Below are positions 10,901-20,680 of a stretch of 64,000 nt of DNA, in pieces. A program made the position numbers and the translations under genes. Source of the stretch: Sarcocystis neurona (taxonomy: Eukaryota; Apicomplexa; Conoidasida; Eucoccidiorida; Sarcocystidae); the NCBI GenBank assembly GCA_000727475.1, contig KL647326.1, positions 124,001 to 188,000 of the forward strand, in the 5' to 3' direction. How positions within the stretch are numbered: the first letter of the stretch is position 1; every line of letters begins with the position of its first letter. Under the pieces are notes generated by a model, which saw nothing but the letters and a program-made list of their open reading frames with translations, ran no database searches and was not told the origin of the DNA.

Positions 10901-13900
10901 GCAGCAGCTGCTGAGATAGAGAGACCCTGTCCTGCTGCTGCAGGCCGCGCCGTTGTCCAGCACCAGCGCCGGGTCCACGCCGGACTCTATCAGGAGCTCC
11001 TGCACTGCCTGCTGCTGCTGATGTCCTTCTTCCGGAGACAGCTGTTCCCTCCTCGCCACTGCAAAGCATGCAAGAGAGCTTCTCATGGTTGGTTCCCCTG
11101 CTGCTGCTGCTGCAACGAACATTGGTGCATTGTTCTGTCTCGTCTCCGCGACCGGCCCACTGTCTCCCTCGTCCAACTTCTCTGAGGCCGCGCATGGTGT
11201 CACTAACAATCCGCGTGACGCTTCCCCAGCAACCGCACCACGTCTGTCTGTCTCCGCCTCGCTCTGCTGTTGCATCTGCTGCTGCTCGCAGTAGGTGCTT
11301 TGCGGCTCCTCCTTAGGTTCCTTCCTTCTGTGGTCCTGCTGCACATCCTCTCGCTGCAACCTCCCGTTCTGCTGCTGCCCCCACTGCCCTTTCCCTCTCT
11401 GCTTAGTAGCCCGCTGCTGGCGCGGTCCGCCTTCATGCTGCTGTCGCCTCCTCTGCCGATCGTCAGCAGCCCGCTGTTCCTGCTCTTGGAAAAATTGCTG
11501 CAGCTGATTCTCCTTCTTCCTCTCTTCCCCATTTTCTGCAGACACGTCCTCTCCCTGTCTCTGTGACTGTTGCTGATCGTGCGACAGAGGCGCGTCTGGC
11601 TGCCCTCGGTGACTACCAGCAGTAGCAGGAGACCCAACGACAAGCCGACTGCGGTTCCTCGCGTATAGCTCTTCCCCGGCGCATGCAGCAGCAAACTGTC
11701 CACGCCACGAATCAGGCGGCTTGTCACAGAAAGTGCCATTTGGAAGGGACTCAAAATATTCAAGTGCGTCATCACTGTTGGCCACAGAGTTGCACTCCGT
11801 CTGGCTGTTGTATGCCGCAGGAGACTGTGCCTGCGAAGAACGGAAACGCGGTAACCCAGGCTGCCCGCCGGCAAATCCCCCCCTGCTGCTGTCACCGATT
11901 CGTCTCCACAGAGGGATGTCTGGCTGCTCAATTACGTCAGCGTTGGAAGGGGGGACGGTCTGCTGCTGCTGCGCCTCTTCTACGCACTTTCCCTCAGCAG
12001 CAGAGGTCGGATCCTCTGCCGGCAAGACCTCGCACGAGGAGCTGCTTCCTTGGCGAAGCCAGTGCGAGACGCTGCTGCTGCCGCTCCTGCGGCTGCCGCC
12101 AAAGTTCCTCGTCACGTGACGGCTGATCTTGTCACGCGTGTTGCTGGCGCTATAGCAGGAGTCACACCAGGCCTCGCTATTGTCGCTTCGCATGCGTTCG
12201 CATCTGCTCTCTGCCCTGCCATCGTTGCACGAATGTATCCTGCTGCAGCAGCTGCTGATCGCATGACTGCAGGGGCACCTACTGCCGCCGCTGTCGTAGC
12301 TGCGGCTAAACGGGCTGCTGCCCTGGTTGCCGCTGCTGCTGTTATTCTCCTCTTCGCTACTGAGGTGACCGTCGGAGCCGCCGCTCTCAGAGAGAGCCTC
12401 CCCGCTGCAGCTGTCGCAGCTGCCGCTGGTGCAGCACCAGCATCCGCGGTCGCTGGCCGGTCGGCAGCAGCCTGTGTCTGCTACGGCACAGGCAGCAGCA
12501 GCCGACAATTCTTCGCGTACGGCAACCTCCTGCGGCTCCTCCTGCTGCTGGACGGATCCTGCCGCAGACACGGGCTTTGCATGTGCTGCTGCTTCTGCTG
12601 CAACGTCTTCTCCATCTGCAGCAGCTCGTGTCGATTGAGGAACAGCACATGGAACAGCAGCTCCTGCAGCAGAAGGAGGAAGGGAAGACTTCCCCGGAGT
12701 CGTCCCAACTTCAGAACTGCTGCCTGACCGCATTCCTCTGCTGCTGTGCGGTTCGCCGTCACCTGTGCAACAGACACAGGAACTCTGTTGATCAGAGCGA
12801 CGCCGTACCTGCCTGTAGTAGCGGGAGGAGTGGGAAGTTCTGCTGCAGTCCGCTCCGCGACTTCTTCGCCTGCTGCTGCTCGTTCGCATACTCATGCAAC
12901 AGCAGCTGCTGCAGCTTGTGCCTTCCACTTCTGAAACGCTATGCTGGTGCAAACAGCTGCTGCAGGGTGCGCTCCCTTCCCCCGCTGTCGCCGTCTCTTC
13001 TGCCGCGCCTCCCTTCGGGACGTGCGTACATTCCTCACCCTGCGGTTGCTGTCGCACCAACTGGGCCTGCTGCAGCTGCGGCGCCTCCTGCAGATGTTCC
13101 TGCTGCTGCGCATGGGGTTGCTGCCATTGTTGAAGCTGCTGCTGCAATCTCCATGTTGCTTCGACTCTGGTCCTGGGTAACAAAGCCACCTCTGCGTGAG
13201 GCCGGAGCCGTTCTGGTGACTGTCTCTCTCGCTGTGAAAACGTTTTACTCGCATCTCGCTTCAGCTGCTCTGCCGCTGAAGAAGAAAAATTGTCCTGCCC
13301 CGGCCAGGTGTGCCCCTGCCGCCGATTTTCTGACTGCAGGTGCTGCTTGCTACGCTGATACAGACTACCTCGGTGGCGTGGACTGCGCTGCTGCTCGACC
13401 TCTTGCTGAAGCTGTGTGCGTGGCTGCTGCGAACCGCCTTGACGCGCGTCTTGCGCCTCAAAATCAAGCTGCTCGTGCTGCTGAAGAAGGACCTCCTGTT
13501 CTCTGCAGAGCGTGTGCATGCGTTGCTTCTCACGGTAGAGCCTGTCTCGAGTGCCGCCGACTGATGGCCGCCTGGGGTCTGCTTTTGGCATGCTGTCCGT
13601 GGAGTAGCTCCTACCGGACATTCTTTCAGCTCCGGCAGCTGCCGCTTGCTCGGGTGCTGCGCATTCGTGTTGGGCGTCTTCCTGTTGCTCCCTCTGTGCG
13701 GGCTGCTGCTGCTGCTTGTCTCCCTCAGTTTTCCCAGAGAGCAAACCACCACCTTGTGCTGCTTCGATTTCCTCCCGTCGAAATGTTGGAGATTCCTCAG
13801 CAACTGTCTCGTCTCTGCCGCCTACCTCCTGTTCTGCTTCTTTCTCCTGCGGAAGGTCTTCCTCCTGCTGTGCAGCTGAGTGCAACGCCCTGTCTTTCAC

Positions 13901-16678
13901 AGCAGTTTCCACACCCGCTTGCTCCTTATATTGTCTTTCTTCCTTTACTTGCGCCTTCTCCTCTTCCTGCTGCGCCACCGCGGATTCGTTTTCTTGCTGC
14001 TGCCTCAACGTCGCCGTCACCTGCTGCTGGTGCTGCTTCTTCACCTGGGCTACATACGAGTCCTGCTGCTGCGCTATCACCGCCTTCACCGCCGGCTGCT
14101 GTCGCCCCTGCCGCATCATTTCAAACCAGCGCTCATCTAGAGTTACACCGTCTTCTGCTCTAACATCTGCGTGCTGCTGCTGTTGCATCCTGTCTCGCCC
14201 CCGTTCCCCTGTGTCCGCAGTCCCACTCTGTTCTGCTGCCTGTTGCTGCTGCTGCTGCTCACGCGATACGGCCAGTTGCTTCTGCTGCTGTTGCTGCCGC
14301 GGCACATCTCGCTGCTGAAGTTGACACGCCTCCTCTCTTTCCTGATGCTTTTGCATCACCTCGTGCTGCTGCTGCTGCGGAAGCAAGGCACGCTGTTGAG
14401 GGAACGGCTGCTTCTGCGGACGCGATGCCTGGTACTGCTGCTGCTGCTGCTCGCGTGGCTGCGGTGGTGATAATGGCAGTGCTGCTGCAGCTGCTGTTTG
14501 TTCGGTCCTCTCCTGTTCTTCTTCTTCGTCTGACTCTCCGGTTAGCTTAAGTCTAGGAACAAACGCGGGTCTGCCTCTCCACGCGGAGACACGCACGGGC
14601 AGCCGAGGGGAGGGAGAAGACGTGTCCTGCGATCGCGAAGAATTAGAATCGTATGATCTCGAAGAATCCACAGATATTCCTAGTCGACCATCTTCGCCAT
14701 TTGTGACGTGCTCCTCTCTTCCTGCGGCTGCAGCCGGTCTCGCCGCTCTCGCCGAGTTCACTTGACTCCTCGCGGGGCTGCTGTCGCTACTGCCGTAGCT
14801 GTCCGGCGTGCAGTTGCTGCTGCGTCTGCTGCTGCGCCTGTTGTTGCTGCGCCTGCTGCTGCTGTGCCTGCTGCTGCTGTGCCTGCTGCTGCTGTGCCTG
14901 CTGCTGCTGTGCCTGCTGCTGCTGTGCCTGCTGCTGCTGCGCCTGCTGCTGCTGTGCCTGCTGCTGCTGCGCCTGCTGCTGCTGCGCCTGCTGCTGCTGC
15001 TGCCACTGTAGCGACCTACTCTGCTGCGACGCGATCTGCTGTTTGGAACCTCCGCCTCGCTGCTCCGCCGCCTCCTCTGCGACCCTCCTCCTGACTGCAG
15101 CACCAGTCCTCCTTGCTCCTGTCGCAGCTGCGGCCCTTGCTGCTTCTCTTTCTCCTGCTGCGGCACGAACTCCTCGCCGACGACCAGCTGCAACGGAGGC
15201 ACCACCCCACACTGTCGCGCAGCCTTGCTGCCCCTCCGGTGTCGCTGCATCCCACTACGGCCCCTCCTTGCTTCTCCTTCTTCTTCTTCTTCAGCAGCAG
15301 CAGCAGGCGCAGCAGCCGGTCTCGCACCAGCCGCGGCTGTGGCAGCAGCAAAGTCCATTGTATCTTCTCTGCTGCGTCCTTTCTGACCAGGGAGTCCCTT
15401 ACGGGCGACGGGACTCACTGTAGCTGCGGTCGCCGGTTCCTGCGGAAGGTGACACGCGTGGGGAGGAACACAAGGCGGAGGAGCAGCAGGAGCGATCCTA
15501 CTCTTGTCTGCATCGCTGCAGGCACTTTTGCGAGTACTGCAGAGATCCAGCGCTTCCTGCAGCAGCGGCAGCAGCAGCTCTGACAGCAAGATGTGCGCAG
15601 AAACGTTGCTAAGTTTTGCTGCGGTTTCTGTGCCTGCTGCTGCTTCTTCCTGTGCCACTACCAAACTCCCTGTCACGTGGGTGTCTGCGGCTGCTGTCGA
15701 TTTGCCTGCTGCACCTGCAGCTCCTGCTGCTGCTGCTAGCGTCGGACGTGAGCGGGTCCCAACAGTTGCTGCACCCATTTCCTCCTCTGGGTGATGAAAA
15801 GCGAGCCACTGCCTGCAAATATCTGTCGCTCTTAATAGTCGCAACTGTTGCTTCCGCAGCACCGCCTCATGCTGCAGTTGCTGCAATTCCATTTTCCACA
15901 TGCAGCGCTTCACTTCTCTGTTGCCGTCATCAGACCCTCCTCCGTCCGAGCGCAGCAGCTGCTGCTGCGCTGTCCTCTGCGGCAGCACCTGCTGTTGAGC
16001 TGCCTGCAGTTGCTGCTGCATCTCATGCTGCTGCTGCTGCGCAGTCAACTGGGCCTTCTCCATCTCACGCGGGTGCTGCTGCGCTGCATGCACTTGGTCC
16101 TGCATCTGCTGGTGCTTCTGCTGCTGCGCCTCCTTCTGTTGCTCGTGCACCTCGCGCTGCAGCTGCAGCAGCAGTCTTAATCGTCTGTGTTCATCCGCCC
16201 TATCTTTGTCTCCTGCGTGTGGCTGCCATTGGTCCTCGTGTGAAGCACATCCTTGCTGCTCGTGCTGCTGTTGTTCCTGCGCTCCAGCAACTAGCTCGTG
16301 CTGTTGCGGTCGTCGTGTCTCCTCCTTCTCGGCCCCCGCGGGGTCCTCCCCCGGTGAAGGGAAGTGTTTTTGCTGCTGCTGCTGCTGTTGTAAATTCTCG
16401 AGTGCCACCGCTGCAACAGTTCCTCTTCCTGCACAAGTGTGGCCCTGCGCTCCCCCGTTGCAAGCTAATATCTCTGTAGTTGGTTCACCGTAGGCCGCAC
16501 GAGTGGCCGGTGGCCCTGTTGCTGCCGCAGCAGCGCTCACCTGCGACAGTAGCAGATCCGCATCCGCAACAGCAGCCCCGACGGAATGTGACGAGCAAGC
16601 GGCACCAACAGCAGTAACTGCGGGCGCTGCTGCAGCCGAAAGACCGGCCGCTGCGCTATACGTCTCCTGTTTCGACAT
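7937..16678 (-). CDS. Giant Gln/Ala/Ser/Cys-rich low-complexity protein (2913 codons)
   Basis: A single uninterrupted minus-strand frame of 8.7 kb, beginning ATGTCGAAACAG and ending at a stop at 7937. The product has no recognisable folded domain, signal peptide or membrane segment. It is a patchwork of homopolymer runs: an Ala-rich N-terminus; a pure Gln run near residues 97-103; Gln-rich segments to about 250; a Ser/Arg repeat at about 560-620 (unit HSSSR); long Gln/Glu/Arg stretches at about 725-1225; a Ser/Cys-rich portion at about 1280-1600; and further Gln and Ala runs. Such CAG-derived runs are typical of Eimeria proteins. An open frame this long cannot be chance, although trinucleotide repeats keep neighbouring frames open too, as the 528-codon antisense frame at 12577-14163 shows. 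The 3' end is uncertain: a consensus donor at about 8598 could splice out the last 220 codons. Function unknown. Confidence 0.7.
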   Translation of the reverse strand: MSKQETYSAAAGLSAAAAPAVTAVGAACSSHSVGAAVADADLLLSQVSAAAAATGPPATRAAYGEPTTEILACNGGAQGHTCAGRGTVAAVALENLQQQQQQQKHFPSPGEDPAGAEKEETRRPQQHELVAGAQEQQQHEQQGCASHEDQWQPHAGDKDRADEHRRLRLLLQLQREVHEQQKEAQQQKHQQMQDQVHAAQQHPREMEKAQLTAQQQQHEMQQQLQAAQQQVLPQRTAQQQLLRSDGGGSDDGNREVKRCMWKMELQQLQHEAVLRKQQLRLLRATDICRQWLAFHHPEEEMGAATVGTRSRPTLAAAAGAAGAAGKSTAAADTHVTGSLVVAQEEAAAGTETAAKLSNVSAHILLSELLLPLLQEALDLCSTRKSACSDADKSRIAPAAPPPCVPPHACHLPQEPATAATVSPVARKGLPGQKGRSREDTMDFAAATAAAGARPAAAPAAAAEEEEEGEARRGRSGMQRHRRGSKAARQCGVVPPLQLVVGEEFVPQQEKEKQQGPQLRQEQGGLVLQSGGGSQRRRRSSEAEVPNSRSRRSRVGRYSGSSSSRRSSSRRSSSRHSSSRRSSSRHSSSRHSSSRHSSSRHSSSRHSSSRRSNNRRSSRRSSNCTPDSYGSSDSSPARSQVNSARAARPAAAAGREEHVTNGEDGRLGISVDSSRSYDSNSSRSQDTSSPSPRLPVRVSAWRGRPAFVPRLKLTGESDEEEEQERTEQTAAAAALPLSPPQPREQQQQQYQASRPQKQPFPQQRALLPQQQQHEVMQKHQEREEACQLQQRDVPRQQQQQKQLAVSREQQQQQQAAEQSGTADTGERGRDRMQQQQHADVRAEDGVTLDERWFEMMRQGRQQPAVKAVIAQQQDSYVAQVKKQHQQQVTATLRQQQENESAVAQQEEEKAQVKEERQYKEQAGVETAVKDRALHSAAQQEEDLPQEKEAEQEVGGRDETVAEESPTFRREEIEAAQGGGLLSGKTEGDKQQQQPAQREQQEDAQHECAAPEQAAAAGAERMSGRSYSTDSMPKADPRRPSVGGTRDRLYREKQRMHTLCREQEVLLQQHEQLDFEAQDARQGGSQQPRTQLQQEVEQQRSPRHRGSLYQRSKQHLQSENRRQGHTWPGQDNFSSSAAEQLKRDASKTFSQRERQSPERLRPHAEVALLPRTRVEATWRLQQQLQQWQQPHAQQQEHLQEAPQLQQAQLVRQQPQGEECTHVPKGGAAEETATAGEGSAPCSSCLHQHSVSEVEGTSCSSCCCMSMRTSSSRRRSRGADCSRTSHSSRYYRQVRRRSDQQSSCVCCTGDGEPHSSRGMRSGSSSEVGTTPGKSSLPPSAAGAAVPCAVPQSTRAAADGEDVAAEAAAHAKPVSAAGSVQQQEEPQEVAVREELSAAAACAVADTGCCRPASDRGCWCCTSGSCDSCSGEALSESGGSDGHLSSEEENNSSSGNQGSSPFSRSYDSGGSRCPCSHAISSCCSRIHSCNDGRAESRCERMRSDNSEAWCDSCYSASNTRDKISRHVTRNFGGSRRSGSSSVSHWLRQGSSSSCEVLPAEDPTSAAEGKCVEEAQQQQTVPPSNADVIEQPDIPLWRRIGDSSRGGFAGGQPGLPRFRSSQAQSPAAYNSQTECNSVANSDDALEYFESLPNGTFCDKPPDSWRGQFAAACAGEELYARNRSRLVVGSPATAGSHRGQPDAPLSHDQQQSQRQGEDVSAENGEERKKENQLQQFFQEQEQRAADDRQRRRQQHEGGPRQQRATKQRGKGQWGQQQNGRLQREDVQQDHRRKEPKEEPQSTYCEQQQMQQQSEAETDRRGAVAGEASRGLLVTPCAASEKLDEGDSGPVAETRQNNAPMFVAAAAAGEPTMRSSLACFAVARREQLSPEEGHQQQQAVQELLIESGVDPALVLDNGAACSSRTGSLYLSSCCTSSSRVTAIAEKDTRLGKTAAFLGMHAALTTDSEDCSASGSSCSKSIPLVSDSCAVLRSCTALGKPAEDEAVVAAAVRNSSIPISRLPTTASTDEGFPAARSTTAGLQEPLSRETRLPLQADGGQNSPLQQQEQQQQEQQQQWYREESQHEQQQQQRPLQRGQLQQHQQQEALCLVGRQEEAFGLLRAERAPSAPLGDASEQQQRLSQTPSEQQLRVHFLRKKEAARTREENDTSDACYATAKGVDGFESAGASASTDETAVPPEQATETLDSFGGAAVAATNRGSQADAAAGARAAAAAERRQLVCVGVAWEAAVAVAASEEAEEQESEDRLLRAADSAAGTTADAVGGGAAVRWTDGVAKRRASAEKAKRLRASSFGSTALSNDSEVEGRAGMVPAADGRLPCCAASSFAAEAAAAGGVSSGSSEQRTSSELFEKKMDGTTAARVTRSSLLWRTNDTEPPSGARLRDSENFSRSRQTVCMSRTRASTPLADCRDMQLQTEEPRGQYQQQQQLLHERRPDDCFAMEQYQKERRWSYVQHQQQKEEVGRTCLRAAETVATQDSPKEGKIASMHVFSRAALAEETEQPFFSTGLSMVSSSGFSPAAAPQAAARQQQHGSGRSVGAAVDPSSDDEEQSRVRSCRRPCCEKGKKLVSGCETDKRNERLMKENFGQAGTTQTSAAGGCAAARAAPVAAADFQLVERRWFPRMGHYLRDSQELSFVPARAAEPTAGTTTVVPVSSVEAVRGSCCFEYLRQVSEERPSGRSVQVGWAATRAGVPRTSRSLSPCRRHLWASLSAPAPRARKAGAPARKVAPEAARCRHTKDAPLDVNATFAHCSSVPHYIHSFVADDCCCCSRRCRGAACSSAAAAAQLAVQPAVAAGCSADRQCEHLLAQQAGVAAHTKGQQQSCERHCGCQLSNQRQQYYDCSSSSSARPFVLRALVHCAVSSECGRRKSTSSDGAPVSQQMLRPGRRFAAPHASTNMWTLQ
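8597..8600 (-). other. Candidate splice donor inside the giant frame
   Basis: Minus strand reads TGTACAG|GTAGGATGG with GT at 8598-8599, a good match to the donor consensus. Use of it would replace the Cys/Ala-rich C-terminal part of the open frame with an exon further downstream. Confidence 0.35.
14821..15000 (-). repeat. 15-bp tandem repeat, 12 units, in the giant frame
   Basis: Twelve near-perfect 15-bp units (plus-strand unit gcctgctgctgctgt, varying mainly at the last base and in the two leftmost units). In the giant frame the units read HSSSR or RSSSR. The other two minus frames would read AQQQQ and AAAAG or TAAAG. The array is a minisatellite built on CAG and is likely length-polymorphic. 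Confidence 0.9.
16371..16390 (-). repeat. CTG/CAG tract coding a Gln run
   Basis: A pure CTG run on plus, read on minus as a run of seven Gln near residue 100 of the giant protein. It is one of many CAG tracts in this gene and is listed as a representative of the slippage-prone class. Confidence 0.85.
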
Positions 16679-16729
16679 TCTGGGGCAGAACGGCGTCGCG
16701 CAACCGTTTTAACAAGAGAGACGAGACGC

Positions 16730-17633
16730 CTAGGTCTCCGTAGGCAGAGCTATCTCTGCAGCAGCTGCTGCTCCTCCTAGTCGTGCACAAATGCATGCGC
16801 TGCCGAAGGCGCGTCTTCCGCTATTACTGCAGCCGCTGCGCACCCGTGAGACATAGCAGTGATATACCTCGCTGCGCGTCAATGACCCTCGCTGCCTGCT
16901 GCTGCAACGCTTCTGCAGCTGCTCATCCTGGTGCAACTCCTTCTTCTTCTTCCGCTTCCCCTCCAGTTGCTGGTGACCCTGCAGCAGCAGCTGCTTCTTC
17001 AGCCGCTCTTCTTGCTTTGCATGCTACAGTCCTTTCGCTACCGACTTGTCTCTAGAGGCTCCTTCCGCTGCTGCTGCTGCTGTTCTCGTCCCCTTGCCCC
17101 CTTCTTCGTTGCCGACCACGCCTGGTAGGTAGCTGCTACTGCTGTTGCTCCGCCAGATTGCCATATCCAGCTGTTGAGCAGCAGCCGCTGCTGCAGGCAA
17201 GTCTGCTCCTCTCCTCACTCCTTTCCCTTCCTTTCTCTCTCTCTCTCTCTCGGTCTCGGGACCTCACGCCGTCAAGGCAATTTCTTGCTGCAGCCTCGTG
17301 TCCTGCTTTGCTGCAGCTTCCTGCTCTCCGTTGCGTGTGCGGGTCCGCTGTGGCTGCTGAGAATCCTCTTTCTAGCGGGTGCTGCTGCTGCGGCTTTTCC
17401 CTCTCCTTTTCTGGCAGCGTGCTGCTGACGCTCGTGTCGTCTCCTGCCGCAGCTGCTTGTTCGATCTGTTCCTGGCAGTTCTCAGAGCTCGAACACCGTC
17501 CAACGTTAGCCCTCTTTTTTCGAAGCCGAACCTCTCCATGCACCTGCACAGAGCATACGTGTGTCCACACTTCCACTACGTGCACACGTGCACAAAAACT
17601 CCTACACAGACGCGGAAACACACGGCAACCCAA
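16730..17633 (-). other. Possible upstream exons of the giant gene
   Basis: Three minus-strand frames look partly coding: a Lys/Glu/Gln-rich helix-like stretch near 17030-16870 (KQEERLKKQLLLQGHQQLEG) ending at a donor-like GAG|GTATAT; a Gly/Ala stretch near 17130-17060; and a 165-codon Ser/Arg/Glu frame at 17136-17633. The first two are in the same frame, separated by a single TAG that lies in an 18-nt GT-AG interval. They may be N-terminal exons of the giant protein or 5' untranslated CAG-rich sequence; frame continuity into the ATG at 16678 was not established. Confidence 0.25.
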
Positions 17634-19239
17634 ATATATATAAATACATATTCTACTTGTAGCCTTGCGTATACAAACGTTTCAAGTCTGTAGTAGGCTG
17701 TAGCGCTGGAGAAGGTGTTGTCGAAAGTGGCAGTGGATCTCTCGCCTTGCCCGCGACAAATCTGATGAAGTGAACATTCTCAACCTGGAAGCCGCGCAAC
17801 TTTATACGAGCAACGCACGCGCGAGCACCAAGCAGCAGAGCTGCGCACACGTGCGTCTATACGTATGGCGCCTATGCGCTTACGCCTGGTCACACAAATT
17901 TGTAAACGAACGCAGCGACAGACAAAATGGTGCAAGTGGGCGCACGCCTGTTTTGAAGAAGGGGCGCGTCAGACATTCCTGCATGTACGCGACAATGTTT
18001 CCCCATGTACGACTTCGCGGATGTAGCATGCTGAGAGATATACACACAATCACACATGTATATAGAGACACACATAAACTCACAGACAGACGTAGGTGTA
18101 TACACAGAGAGAGACTCACACGCATTTGGACTTACGGATATCTACACATGTACGCATACAATTATACGTGTACCTTTGGCGATGGCACCACCATACCACG
18201 AGAGCAGCCATTCGGAGAGACGAGATACTGTAACATGCTTCTTGACAAGAATAGCAACGGTGGTAAATTGACACCTGAGTCGTTTTTGGAAGAAAAGACA
18301 TTCTGACAAATATACTTGCCACTGGCTGGACATGCACTCACATACATACACAGGTTATGTACACATACAGATATGTTTATGGATATTATGCATGTGGATA
18401 CACGTATCTTCGTGCAGGTGATCGACCACGCACGTCAGAAGGTCACTTATCCGTCAATAATCCGCTGTTTCACCCTCTTGACCGCTATCGCTGAGGCCGC
18501 CTGCGTTCGCTGGGCAGCCGACAAGCGTCTATCTCCGTTTAGGCATAAATTCAGATACACTCTTTCACCAGTCGATCACTCTTCTTCTGTGTGTTCCTCT
18601 GAAGGGTGTCAGCCACACGCTTCCAGTCTGACGCTGGTGGTATCTCGCCCCCTAGTGGAGAAAATTGCTGGCGAAAGGACCTACGGGTATACACGAAGGC
18701 TTCCATATATACACGTGTTTATATACGCATACTTTGAGAAGTGGGACGTGCACGGAGCGGTATACGCACGTATGTGAACTTACGATTATACACCTGACCA
18801 CTCATATACATACATTTGATGTACTCACACCGACGAAGTTCTTCGTAGGCACTGGGCGTGTATAAAGCTGGATCTCCGCACAACACCATTAGAAACAGGA
18901 ATGGTCCTTTGGTGGTACGGAATGGTGGGAGAGAAGCGTTCGATATGTAGGTACACACAGGGACCGGACGAAATTGCGCATACCCGCGTGATCATCCATA
19001 CGGATGTAGTATTACACATATGCGTATAGCAACCACTGACTCTAGATACTAGCAAGTGAATTTATTGGATACGCGTATACACGACGCATACGGACGGCAT
19101 GCCCGTAAGTATCCGGACACATGCACACACACTTGTGCGAAGCAACAGATGAGCACCTCAAAAGACGTGCATATTCTTTTAAGCGGTTGGCGACAGTCGC
19201 CAGTGGTGCGGAGGTGAGAAACAAGACATCTCTGTCAGC
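17634..19239. other. Intergenic, CA/TA-rich, no supported gene
   Basis: Dispersed short TA and CA/GTA dinucleotide patches (for example near 17635-17650, 18040-18080 and 18700-18730). ORFs over 100 codons here, such as 17770-18306 on plus, translate to His/Tyr/Thr-rich sequence typical of microsatellite DNA and show no domain. Confidence 0.5.
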
Positions 19240-19389
19240 GTGTGTGTAGCCGTGCCGTGTGTCCTTACCGGTGTTGGTCAACGGGAGGAAACACCTGCAA
19301 ATGTTCCAATCCCGGCGCGTCGGAAAGAGACGTATGTGGAGAATTCACGGAAAAAAAAGTGGTTACGCGGGAGAGAAAAGGAAACACAG

Positions 19390-20680
19390 AAAACTAGTTG
19401 GACGCCGTGCTCGTGCAGACTACCAGCGCCGTCGCCACCCGCGACTGTTCTCGCGTGGCGTCTAAAGAACGCGGCAACGGCAACAGCCGCAGCAGGAAAG
19501 CATCACAGACAGCTGCTTTTTTTTCGAAACGCGGGGCGCAGAGATGGAAAAAAAGGAAAAAAAGCTTCTGCACAGCCGCTTTCGTTGGGACAACATAGAG
19601 GAGAGACGTTATAAATCGCATTGCCATGCTAGTAAGACCGCCGGTTGCTACACCACAGTGTCGGCGTTACCAGGGAGTGGTGAGCAGAGCATCAAGCAGC
19701 AGCCACTGGCGTGTAGCAGGAGGGCAGAAAAGGCGGCAAGTTACCGCTGTAGAAACAGCTGTTTGCCACCAGCAAACAGCTCACCCTGCCACAGCAGCAT
19801 CACTTGCACCAGATGCTTGTAGAGCGGGAACAGAGTCCTGCAGGAGCAAAAATGGTTGCCACGGCAACAGCCCAGTAGAACGCCGTCCTAGCGTTAGTAC
19901 GCAGCTTATCAACACAAGATAGAGCCCCACAGCTGCAATCTAGGGGGGCCGCAGTGACACTGGGAGGCCAAAAAGGACCACTACTCTAGAAGTTCCAGCA
20001 GCAGACTTCTGCAGCAGCAGCAGCGGTAGTAGGGCACTTCAATTGTGTAAGCCGTTACAGGAGCCAGTGACTACAACGGAGCAAAGTAATCACATAGCGA
20101 CAACGCAGAAACTTGGCCGCAGCAGCGACTCCAAACATGACTAGCAGCCGCTGTACTGCGGCAAAACGCGCGCGTCGGCAGACGCCGGTAGCTACAGAGA
20201 CCGAACAGCACTACATAGAGTTGCAAAAGCAGCAGGGGAAGGACCACCAATGCAGCATGCAGCTGAAGCGTCTGCACGTGCGTCCATCCGGCACAAGTAC
20301 TTTTCAGCACCAGCAGCTTTGTGAGGACAGCAGTTTGTCTTCGTGCCAGCAGGAGTAGTACCAGCAGCTACGGTAGATCCAGCCGCACGACGGCCAGCAG
20401 AAACGGCAGAACTTCAATAGCGGCGAACCGCACGAGCAAGATACAGCTCGTCAGGTGTCCTGGTGCCCCGCGCTGGTACTCCCAGCACAGAAAAGCAGTA
20501 CCTCGTGAGCTTCAAGGGCAGAAAAGCTTGTTTCGCGTGTCCACTAGTCGCTGCCAACTCCCGAATTAGAACAGGTGAGGCAGATGAGGCAGACTTGAGG
20601 GTGGCATATCGAAAGCGTTCCAGGGCACATAGCGACGGTGCATGGGACAGAAGCTGGAGGAAGCGCTAAGACAGCCTCAG
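19390..20680. other. GCA-rich, Ala/Val/Pro-coding block, frame-disrupted
   Basis: About 1.3 kb of GCA/GCT-rich sequence that reads as Ala/Val/Thr/Pro-rich peptides on the minus strand in short pieces (for example AVSAGRRAAGSTVAAGTTPA near 20.4 kb) but switches frame every 100-200 bp. A plus-strand piece near 20470-20570 ends at a donor-like ACAG|GTGAGG. It is either a gene of many small exons or a decayed CAG-rich sequence; I cannot choose. Confidence 0.3.

Noticed and set aside
12577..14163. 528-codon plus-strand ORF, Leu/Cys/Ala-rich
   Set aside because: It is the antisense of CAG-rich coding sequence; CTG/TGC/GCT codons keep antisense frames open. The minus-strand frame is far longer and continuous.
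14787..15212. AQQQQ-repeat minus-strand ORF and the AAAAG-repeat frame (14758-15006)
   Set aside because: Alternative readings of the 15-bp array; only the HSSSR frame continues for kilobases on both sides.
15616..16479. 287-codon plus-strand Ala/Leu-rich ORF
   Set aside because: Antisense of CAG-rich sequence in the giant frame.
17041..17058. 18-nt GT-AG interval with an in-frame TAG between two coding-like minus-strand pieces
   Set aside because: A CAG-to-TAG change or chance explains it as well, and a second minus frame in the same stretch also looks coding, so the reading frame is unclear.
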